Translations under genes and position numbers: made by a program
The notes under the pieces: generated by a model
Told to the model about the DNA's origin: nothing
Databases searched by the model: none
Seen by the model: the letters and a program-made list of their open reading frames with translations, nothing else
In this document: positions 14,030 to 19,502 of the stretch, piece by piece
Position numbering within the stretch: position 1 is the stretch's first letter
Layout: each line of letters starts with the position of its first letter
From: JBJEFI01 sp051873875
GTDB lineage: Bacteria; Bacillota; Bacilli; Bacillales; Bacillaceae_G
Assembly (NCBI GenBank): GCA_051873875.1
Contig: JBJEFI010000020.1
Location: 1-19,502, forward strand
Direction of reading: 5' to 3'
DNA length: 19,502 bases

Positions 14030-14052
14030 ATAGGGAGTATGTAACTCCCTAT
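14030..14052. promoter_or_regulatory. Perfect inverted repeat between azoR and the methyltransferase gene
   Basis: Arms ATAGGGAGT and ACTCCCTAT, 9 bp each, are exactly complementary around a 5-bp spacer ATGTA. It is 79 bp upstream of azoR and far from any gene end, so an operator is more likely than a terminator. Azoreductase genes in Bacillus are often under MarR/DUF24-type repressors; which protein binds here is unknown. Confidence 0.5.
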
Positions 14053-14211
14053 TTATTAAAACTATATAAATTTCTCTCATCCCTTTGTATAGGTTACATT
14101 ATTTTTTTTTAAATTGCATTTATTATGATTGCAATTACATCATTTCTGTTTATAAATAGGGATTATTGCTCACATACTATGTATAAATCTTTCAAAATGG
14201 GATGTGAAAAT

Positions 14212-14904
14212 GTGAAAAAAACAGTTGAAGAATACTTAGAAGTTATTTTTCCTGCTACAGAAGAACAACTTTCCTTCTTTCAACATGTGTTTGGCGATCC
14301 TTGCAAACGACTATTAGATATCGGATGTGCTTCCGGAAATCAAGTAATTGCCTTATGTAAAAAGGGATATATCGTTACAGGAATAGATATTAATGAACAT
14401 TGTATTTTTCGGGCACGTGAAAACAGAAAGAAGGAACATGTAGAAGCTGATTTTATCATTGGTGATATAAAAAATTTATCCAATAAAGTAAATGAAATTT
14501 TTAAAGGTATTTATTGTATCGGAAACGTCTTACCCCACTTGCATGATTTAAAAGACGTAAAGCAAGCCTTACAAGAAATGTATACTTTATTAGAAACTGA
14601 TGGTCATATTATTATCCAAATTGTAAATTACGAGCGACAGGATTTTGTTTTTCCAGTTATTGAAAAAGACAACCTGCGCTTTTTACATCGCCAAAAAGGT
14701 GCTCATTTTCATATTCAAATTGAATCATTAGAAGGGTTTTCCCTTTATGAACACACATTTGAACTCTTACCTATCAAAAGAAAGGAACTTATTCTTTTAA
14801 TGGAAGCAGTTGGCTTTAAGCAACTTCGCATTTTTAGTGACTATTCAAAGGGGTCTTATAATCCAGCTACATCAAGTGCCTTAATTGTTGTTGGAGAAAA
14901 ATAA
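14212..14904 (+). CDS. Class I SAM-dependent methyltransferase
   Basis: A Rossmann-fold methyltransferase of about 230 residues. The SAM-binding motif I is L-L-D-I-G-C-A-S-G-N near residues 34-43, followed by the acidic end of strand 2 (I-D-I-N) and G-D-I-K. The frame is open from an ATG at 14125, but that extension has no ribosome binding site; GTG 14212 has GGGATG 7 nt upstream and starts just before the conserved part, so it is preferred with moderate certainty (ATG 14197 is another option). The methyl acceptor is unknown. It is single-gene and closed by a good terminator. Confidence 0.85.
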   Translation: MKKTVEEYLEVIFPATEEQLSFFQHVFGDPCKRLLDIGCASGNQVIALCKKGYIVTGIDINEHCIFRARENRKKEHVEADFIIGDIKNLSNKVNEIFKGIYCIGNVLPHLHDLKDVKQALQEMYTLLETDGHIIIQIVNYERQDFVFPVIEKDNLRFLHRQKGAHFHIQIESLEGFSLYEHTFELLPIKRKELILLMEAVGFKQLRIFSDYSKGSYNPATSSALIVVGEK

Positions 14905-14938
14905 AAATAGACGTACCGATTTGGTAGTCTATTTTTTA
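14904..14938 (+). terminator. Intrinsic terminator of the methyltransferase gene
   Basis: Stem AAAATAGACgTACC / GGTAGTCTATTTT with a single bulged base, loop GATTT, and a T-rich tail. It overlaps the stop codon by one base. Confidence 0.85.
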
Positions 14939-15073
14939 TTTTATAAATAAACTCTTCATAATAACCTATAGCAATTACCACTTCTTTAAAACATCTTCAC
15001 AATGACAAATTTATTTAGTCTCGACACAAGCTATAGCGAAATAAACTAATAGAAAACGAGAAAGGATATATGC

Positions 15074-15790
15074 ATGTCTAAAAACAGAAAAAATTGTTGT
15101 TTTAGTGGCAAATCCGTTTCTATTTGTAAAAATAGTTATTCCCTTCTTGCCTTAGGAGATTCTATTGCTGTTGGAGATGGGACGACAAACGGTTCTTATG
15201 TCACTTTGTTTGCGAATAATTGGAATGAAACATACACAGGACAGATGACAGTCACAAATCTTGCCCAAAGTGGTAGTACATCAACACAATTATTAGCTTC
15301 TTTAAAAGAAACAGCTACACAAACAGCCATTCGTCAAGCTGATATTATTACGATTAATGTTGGTGGAAATGATATTTCAACAGAATATAATTCACCAGGA
15401 AATCCCTTTCAGCTAACACAGCGATTCCAATGTGTGAAAGAACGATTTTTAAAAAACATGCAGCATATTTTACAAATCATTTGTCAGCTTAATCCAAAAG
15501 CAATTGTTCTCGTAAATGGTTTATATAACCCTTTTTTCTTTTTCGGCTTTGTCGAACGAATAGCGAAACGCTTTCTCAACGAATGGAATTGTTGCCTAAA
15601 AGAAATTGTAGAAGAATGTGGATTCATCTTCGTCCCAACACGTCGTGTCTTAAATCAATGTAACAAGCGTGAATGGTTAGCAAGTGACAATGTTCATTTA
15701 AGTGATGTTGGAGCCTGTTTACTAGCTGATGAATATAGTTGCATGATTATTGGATGCAATAAAAAAACACTCGCTTCTCTCCTAGAATAA
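15074..15790 (+). CDS. SGNH/GDSL-family hydrolase, cysteine-rich
   Basis: A 238-residue SGNH hydrolase. Block I is A-L-G-D-S-I-A-V-G-D (nucleophile Ser30), block III G-G-N-D with Asn99, and block V S-D-N-V-H-L with catalytic Asp205 and His208; the block II Gly is in L-A-Q-S-G-S. These enzymes cleave esters or thioesters, often lipids or acetylated glycans. There is no signal peptide: the N-terminus is basic and contains C-C and a further Cys before the catalytic block. About 12 cysteines are present, unusually many for a Bacillus cytosolic enzyme, which may point to a spore-associated or metal-binding setting. AAAGGA lies 9 nt before the ATG. It stands alone on the strand. Confidence 0.88.
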   Translation: MSKNRKNCCFSGKSVSICKNSYSLLALGDSIAVGDGTTNGSYVTLFANNWNETYTGQMTVTNLAQSGSTSTQLLASLKETATQTAIRQADIITINVGGNDISTEYNSPGNPFQLTQRFQCVKERFLKNMQHILQIICQLNPKAIVLVNGLYNPFFFFGFVERIAKRFLNEWNCCLKEIVEECGFIFVPTRRVLNQCNKREWLASDNVHLSDVGACLLADEYSCMIIGCNKKTLASLLE

Positions 15791-15803
15791 TGGTAACTAC
15801 CAC

Positions 15804-16431
15804 TTATTTTCGGATAAACAAATAGCGATTTACAGGACGACCAATTGTCCCATACTGTGCTTGAAGCTCTACCTTTCCAATCTGTTCAAGGTACTCTAAA
15901 TAACGTCTTGTTGTTACACGTGCCATTCCAACTGACTCTGCTACATCTTCTGCTGTTACAAAGGTGGAAGATTGCTGTAAATAGGTTAAAATTTTATTTA
16001 ATGTGCCTGCGTTTAATCCTTTAGGAAGTTCTCTCGTTGTTTGTACGTTTTTTGGATAAAACAACTCATCTATAACTTGCTGAGTCACTTCCTCTTCTTT
16101 TCTTAATTTCATATGAATCTGCTTATATTTTTCTAACGATTGTTTCATTCGTTCAAATCGAAATGGCTTCATTATATAATCGAATGCACCGTTTTGTAGA
16201 AAAAAACGGACGGTTTCGATTTCACTAGATTGAAGAATACTAATATAAATCTCCTTTACTTCTCGTACTACATTTGCAAAAGGATCGTAAGCATTTTCAA
16301 TTAAATTCCCAATTATCACAACTAAATCATGATAGTCCAAATAAGATGGCAAGCTAGACAAACTACTATTTTTATCAATAGTGACATCTACGCCAAGTTC
16401 TTTTCCACGACTAATTTTGCTAAGCAACAAG
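15804..16431 (-). pseudogene. Deletion remnant: DctS-like kinase piece fused to DctR-like regulator
   Basis: The minus-strand frame open from 16598 to 15804 is a composite. From about 16431 to 16236 it encodes part of a CitA/DcuS/DctS-type kinase: L-L-L-S-K-I-S-R-G-K-E-L-G, then an ATPase N-box (I-I-G-N-L-I-E-N-A-Y-D). It then switches in frame to the second half of a CitB/DcuR/DctR receiver domain (S-S-E-I-E-T-V-R-F-F-L-Q-N-G-A-F-D-Y-I-M-K-P-F, Lys retained) plus the complete helix-turn-helix effector region (T-A-E-D-V-A-E-S-V-G-M-A-R-V-T-T-R-R-Y-L). The kinase sensor, H-box and ATP lid are missing, as are the receiver's phospho-acceptor Asp and acidic pocket. Upstream of 16431 the frame is only antisense to the DctP tail, so no native start remains. 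It is almost certainly a non-functional scar. Confidence 0.8.
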
Positions 16432-16433
16432 CC

Positions 16434-16569
16434 TGTAGACCGCTTTATGTCTGAAGCTCGTGCAATTACAAACTTAATCGGGAACGGCGTTGCAACAGTT
16501 GTTATCGCCAAAACAGAAAATGAATTTACTCCATATGAACGTATGCAGGATTTACCGGTTGCAAAATAA
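16434..16569 (+). pseudogene. C-terminal fragment of a DctP/DctA dicarboxylate symporter
   Basis: On the plus strand the sequence encodes V-D-R-F-M-S-E-A-R-A-I-T-N-L-I-G-N-G-V-A-T-V-V-I-A-K followed by a short hydrophilic tail and TAA at 16567-16569. This is the conserved last-helix motif of dicarboxylate/amino acid:cation symporters (DAACS family). Everything N-terminal is missing: to the left the DNA switches directly to the kinase fragment on the opposite strand. The ancestral order was probably regulator and kinase on the minus strand, divergent from dctP, with a deletion across the shared promoter. It is followed by its terminator at 16586. Confidence 0.8.
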
Positions 16570-16585
16570 ATTAACTTAAAATAGG

Positions 16586-16616
16586 AAAAGCCTCGCACAT
16601 GAGCGAGGCTTTTTTA
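16586..16616. terminator. Bidirectional intrinsic terminator
   Basis: A GC-rich 11-bp perfect stem AAAAGCCTCGC / GCGAGGCTTTT with loop ACATGA and T-runs on both strands. It served the former dctP (plus) and serves the acetamidase gene (minus). Confidence 0.92.
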
Positions 16617-16619
16617 CAG

Positions 16620-17516
16620 TTAAAATAATTTTTTTACATAGTCATTTATACATATTTTTGGAACTGTAAATCGTGCCGTTACCAATGGATCAACCACTTG
16701 TGAAATCTCCGTATTACCGACTGCACTTAAAAACATTACTAACTCTGGCAATGTCATATTCATCTTTGGCAATAAGTAATCAGCCATTTGTTCAACAGAT
16801 AGCTTCATTGCTTCATCAAGTGTCTTTGCCGAAGCAATCGTCGTAATAATTGTCTCATTTTCAAGCATTGGTGATGGAATAGATGGACCTTTTATTACTT
16901 GAAAAGAAACTGTTACCTTTCCTGCTACTTCAATGCCTGAAATACCTATTTCCCCGTCTCCCATTGCCCCGTGTAAATCACCTAAACCAAACAATGCCCC
17001 TTCTACAAAAACAGGGAAATAAACTGTTGCACCTTCCGCAACTAATTTCGTATCCATATTGCCGCCATGTTCACGAGGGGTTCCACATGAAATAGCTTCA
17101 TCCTTTGGTGCAACACCAATAACACCAATCATTTTATTTAATGGAATTTTTATGCCGTTAAACTGTGCAATCCCTTCATGAATTGGAATTATTTTTGCTT
17201 CATGCTCTTTAATTCGATCACCAAGGACACCAAACCCAGGTCCAACTGACATAACACCTATATCATTAATTTGAATACGTTCAATTTTTACTGCTAAAAT
17301 ATCCCCTGGCATTGCTTCTTCAATAAAAATAGGACCTGTTGCTGGATTAATTTTATCCCAATCAAGACTATTGTATTGACTACTTTCTTGAACTTGATTC
17401 GAAAAGCAATCTAACGTTTCAATCTCGACTGTATCCCCTGCCTTTACCGTTAACACAGGTTTATTCTCCTTACTAAATGCATAGATACACTGACCTGCTG
17501 ACAATGTGATTCCCAT
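16620..17516 (-). CDS. Acetamidase/formamidase family protein
   Basis: A 298-residue FmdA/AmdA-like amidohydrolase. Recognisable regions: V-K-A-G-D-T-V-E-I-E-T near the start, N-P-A-T-G-P-I-F-I-E-E-A-M-P-G-D, C-G-T-P-R-E-H-G-G-N-M-D, and F-G-L-G-D-L-H-G-A-M-G-D-G-E-I, the conserved metal/active-site segment. The enzyme releases ammonia from short amides such as formamide or acetamide; the precise amide is unknown. The frame opens upstream at 17564, but ATG 17516 has a GGGGG ribosome binding site at proper distance and begins where the family begins. It is a single gene with its terminator at 16586. Confidence 0.9.
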   Translation of the reverse strand: MGITLSAGQCIYAFSKENKPVLTVKAGDTVEIETLDCFSNQVQESSQYNSLDWDKINPATGPIFIEEAMPGDILAVKIERIQINDIGVMSVGPGFGVLGDRIKEHEAKIIPIHEGIAQFNGIKIPLNKMIGVIGVAPKDEAISCGTPREHGGNMDTKLVAEGATVYFPVFVEGALFGLGDLHGAMGDGEIGISGIEVAGKVTVSFQVIKGPSIPSPMLENETIITTIASAKTLDEAMKLSVEQMADYLLPKMNMTLPELVMFLSAVGNTEISQVVDPLVTARFTVPKICINDYVKKLF

Positions 17517-17636
17517 TATCCATTCCCCCATCCTTGTTTGATTATGTTCATCATATGCATTCAAAAAACGCTTGTCAATTAGTTATAGGAATAAGGAGGA
17601 AATACTACATTCTTATAGAAGTAAGTAAACACATTG

Positions 17637-17675
17637 AAAAGGTGTGGAAATCATTTCGTACCTTCCACACCTTTT
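17637..17675. terminator. Hairpin, probable terminator
   Basis: A perfect 13-bp stem AAAAGGTGTGGAA / TTCCACACCTTTT with a 13-nt loop. The T-runs are short (four) on both strands. It lies between the acetamidase start and the VOC gene end; the VOC gene stop is 155 bp away, so its natural client is unclear. The region 17565-17829 otherwise holds only an orphan AGGAGG (17594-17599) and no gene I can support. Confidence 0.6.
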
Positions 17676-17829
17676 AACAAAAATAAGCGATATTTACTTT
17701 TTCTTTGTATTCACTGCATTCAACGTCATGTAAGGAAAAATTTCATAAACATCCTTTTATCAGTAACTGGAGTATTCCTTTTTCTTAAAGACATCAATAA
17801 ATATCTAAGGTAAAATCTAATCCGAACAG

Positions 17830-18213
17830 CTACTCAACAATTTCAATTTGATTTCCGTCTGGGTCAAGAATACAACTTTCATAGTATCCATCTCCAGTCG
17901 TTCGTGGACCACTTAGTACCGTAAATCCATCTTCTTTCAATAGTGCTGTAAGTTCGTCAACTTTATTTTTACTTCCTACACTGAAGGCTAAATGAATATA
18001 ACCATTTCGCATAAGAATGGGTTCTGTCATCTCTATAGTAGGACGTGTCATAATTTCAAGTCTACTTCCATCTCTAAAAGACAAAAAGTATGTTTTTAAT
18101 CCTGTTATTTGATTATGATACATATCATTCGCTTTCGCATGGAAATACTTCTCATAAAATTCCTTCATTTTTTCTAAATCTGTTGTATATAAAGCAATAT
18201 GATCAATTTTCAT
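17830..18213 (-). CDS. VOC family (glyoxalase-like) protein
   Basis: A 127-residue VOC protein with two paired beta-alpha-beta-beta-beta modules: M-K-I-D-H-I-A-L-Y-T with likely metal-ligand His5, L-E-I-M-T-R near the middle, G-Y-I-H-L-A-F-S with His, and the C-terminal L-D-P-D-G-N-Q-I-E-I-V-E with the ligand Glu. All four typical metal-ligand positions (H/E/H/E) appear present, so a glyoxalase-I-type or related metalloenzyme is plausible. GGAGG lies 8 nt before the ATG. It follows the patatin gene on the same strand by about 90 bp, so cotranscription is possible but not required. Confidence 0.9.
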   Translation of the reverse strand: MKIDHIALYTTDLEKMKEFYEKYFHAKANDMYHNQITGLKTYFLSFRDGSRLEIMTRPTIEMTEPILMRNGYIHLAFSVGSKNKVDELTALLKEDGFTVLSGPRTTGDGYYESCILDPDGNQIEIVE

Positions 18214-18303
18214 TTAATATCCTCCAGAATGTAAAAAATCCTTTCGTTATTAGTATTTTAGTATCTTTACTTAATATAAGATTATAATAATTTACTATTT
18301 GAT

Positions 18304-19242
18304 TTATAGCAGCCTATTTATTTTAGAAACTAACTCTATAGTATGTTGCTCATGGCGTTCCAATAACTGTGCAAGAGGTTTTCCCTTTAATAAACCAAGT
18401 AATATTGGGGCTAATGTACACATTGCATCACGATAACCTAGTTCTACATGTTGTTGCAGTGTACTTTGGCTTAAGTTAAGTGTCCCAATACCTGTAATGG
18501 TTTCAAGCTTCATTGATGGATATAATTCAATAATCGGACAACCTTCAAAATCTTGTTTATCAATTTGCTGTCTATAACTTAAATGAACAACAAGAATAAT
18601 ATTACAATTATGATGTTTAAGTGGCCTAATTGGGACATTGTCTGTATTTTGTTTTGTATATTGAGGATTGTTAATCCCACCATCTGCATAGCGATATTCC
18701 CTAATTTGAATCGGTTTAAAAATATATGGAATGGCACAAGATGCAAGAACAATATCCATCATTTCTTCCTCATTATAATCATTTAACTTAAAATATGTAG
18801 GTTTATTTAAATCAACATTATATGCACATGCATATAGCGTCTTATTTGATGCTTTTACGACAGAAAAATCAATATATTCTCTGATAAAATCTCGTATTCC
18901 TGATTGGGAAAGCAACCCGATATCACTACTTTTTATTAAATCAAAAAAACTAGCATTTTTTTCTGTTCTGCCAAATCTAGAAAGCTTCGCATCTCTTACA
19001 TCATTTTGCTGCGTAATAAAACGTGAATAGGAAACACTTCCCCAGCTTTTATCAATTACGGAATTGTCATTCATGCATATCATTAATCCATTAATAATCC
19101 CAATAGATGTACCTGAAATAACAGTAATCTGAGGGATTAACTCTAATTCTGAAAGTGCTTTAAATACACCTGCTTCATACGCACCTTTTGCGCCTCCCCC
19201 AGCTAATACTAATCCTATCTTCCATTTATTTATATTATCCAC
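18304..19242 (-). CDS. Patatin-like phospholipase family protein
   Basis: A 312-residue patatin-fold serine hydrolase. The oxyanion loop is G-L-V-L-A-G-G-G-A-K-G-A-Y at 10-22, the nucleophile elbow G-T-S-I-G at 44-48 (Ser46), and the dyad Asp in A-D-G-G at 186-189 (Asp187). These enzymes cleave acyl chains from phospholipids or other lipids. The frame opens at ATG 19257, but that codon is part of the GGAGGG Shine-Dalgarno sequence; GTG 19242 sits about 8 nt after it and is the likely start, also fitting an extended -10 promoter at 19272-19264. There is no signal peptide. Confidence 0.9.
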   Translation of the reverse strand: MDNINKWKIGLVLAGGGAKGAYEAGVFKALSELELIPQITVISGTSIGIINGLMICMNDNSVIDKSWGSVSYSRFITQQNDVRDAKLSRFGRTEKNASFFDLIKSSDIGLLSQSGIRDFIREYIDFSVVKASNKTLYACAYNVDLNKPTYFKLNDYNEEEMMDIVLASCAIPYIFKPIQIREYRYADGGINNPQYTKQNTDNVPIRPLKHHNCNIILVVHLSYRQQIDKQDFEGCPIIELYPSMKLETITGIGTLNLSQSTLQQHVELGYRDAMCTLAPILLGLLKGKPLAQLLERHEQHTIELVSKINRLL

Positions 19243-19263
19243 CCCTAATCCCTCCATATGTTC

Positions 19264-19280
19264 ATTATATCACATGTGAT
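19264..19280 (-). promoter_or_regulatory. Extended -10 promoter and palindrome for the patatin gene
   Basis: The minus strand reads TGATATAAT (19272-19264), a perfect extended -10 box. Overlapping it upstream is the perfect 12-bp palindrome ATCACATGTGAT (19269-19280), a plausible repressor site. Confidence 0.5.
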
Positions 19281-19288
19281 TTTCCAAT

Positions 19289-19321
19289 AAAAAACAGGAC
19301 TTGTTAATTGCCCTGTTTTTT
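19289..19321 (-). terminator. Intrinsic terminator of the amidohydrolase gene
   Basis: Perfect 10-bp stem AAAAAACAGG / CCTGTTTTTT with a 13-nt loop. The amidohydrolase stop codon lies in the loop, and the T-run follows on the minus strand. Confidence 0.85.
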
Positions 19322-19502
19322 ATAAACAACTATTCCATTTTTAATTGTTGTTAGCACTTGAATATCTTTTATTTCCATTGGCTCTACTGTTAACGGATTT
19401 TTATCTAAAATGATAAGGTCTGCCACTTTTCCTTCCTTTAGTGAACCCTTTGTTCCTTCTTCATAATATTGATATGCTGCATTAATCGTCACTCCCTTTA
19501 AT
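19304..19502 (-). CDS. Amidohydrolase family protein, C-terminal part (cut by window edge)
   Basis: The last 65 or so residues of a metal-dependent amidohydrolase of the YtcJ/amidohydrolase-3 type: V-T-I-N-A-A-Y followed by G-S-L-K-E-G-K-V-A-D-L-I-I-L-D-K-N-P-L-T-V, the standard return to the small beta-domain, and ending I-K-N-G-I-V-V-Y. The frame stays open to the window edge (…L-K-G-V-T-I-N-A-A), so the true start lies beyond 19502; the GTG at 19492 is internal. The substrate cannot be judged from this piece. Confidence 0.85.
   Translation of the reverse strand, partial: LKGVTINAAYQYYEEGTKGSLKEGKVADLIILDKNPLTVEPMEIKDIQVLTTIKNGIVVYKKQGN

Noticed and set aside
16432..16598. N-terminal 55 residues of the kinase/regulator chimera as real protein
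   Set aside because: They are simply the antisense of the conserved DctP C-terminus and have no ribosome binding site.
17726..17794. 22-codon minus-strand ORF (MSLRKRNTPVTDKRMFMK...)
   Set aside because: No ribosome binding site and a quick stop. A shifted frame continues with protein-like sequence, so it may be a relic, but I cannot name a family.
1..19502. tRNA, rRNA, CRISPR arrays or complete mobile elements
   Set aside because: No cloverleaf-like segments, regularly spaced repeats, transposase or integrase genes were seen on either strand.

Overview
The window is AT-rich, densely coded and Firmicutes-like: strong AGGAGG-type ribosome binding sites, GTG and TTG starts, and stem plus T-run terminators. 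The mix of protein families (a BlaI-type regulator, an FMN azoreductase, several GNAT and VOC proteins, a DMT exporter, a SAMHD1-like HD protein, a YtcJ-like amidohydrolase) suggests a Bacillus, most likely of the Bacillus cereus group. That placement is inference from protein flavour; there is no rRNA or other marker gene. A run of 100 Ns (9517-9616) marks a scaffold join, so adjacency across it is not proven.

Layout, left to right. (1) 67-2242: a HAD phosphatase, a GNAT acetyltransferase and a LysR regulator, all on the minus strand, with the LysR gene divergent from a DMT/EamA exporter (2374-3264, plus). (2) 3265-3585: no intact gene, but a strong hairpin, a decayed-looking open frame and a bidirectional terminator. 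(3) 3586-6386, minus strand: DinB-like protein, SMP-30/gluconolactonase, an HD/MFS chimera and a DUF1835 protein, closely spaced as one operon. Two of the four are damaged: the SMP-30 gene has an in-frame TAG at codon 29, and the HD frame is an HD phosphohydrolase N-terminus joined to the tail of an MFS transporter. (4) 6484-8823, plus strand: promoter, an 11-codon leader peptide, a hairpin hiding a ribosome binding site, then a ceramidase-like hydrolase, an isochorismatase-like hydrolase and a VOC protein. (5) 8919-9464: a GNAT gene, then the gap. (6) 9666-10990: a BlaI-type repressor translationally coupled to an ADP-ribosylglycohydrolase, between two terminators with the same stem. (7) 11164-13125: an OmpR-family two-component system with a direct-repeat operator candidate upstream. 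(8) 13310-15790: azoreductase, divergent methyltransferase, cysteine-rich SGNH hydrolase. (9) 15804-16569: a deletion scar in which the remains of a DctS-like kinase, a DctR-like regulator and a DctP-like transporter are stitched together. (10) 16620-19502: acetamidase/formamidase, VOC protein, patatin-like lipase and the C-terminal end of an amidohydrolase running off the window.

The two strongest observations are the leader peptide with its RBS-masking hairpin ahead of the ceramidase operon, which looks like translational attenuation, and the clustering of gene-fusing deletions plus a nonsense mutation, which suggests local genome decay (or, less likely, assembly artefacts). I see no tRNA, rRNA, CRISPR array, prophage or intact insertion sequence.
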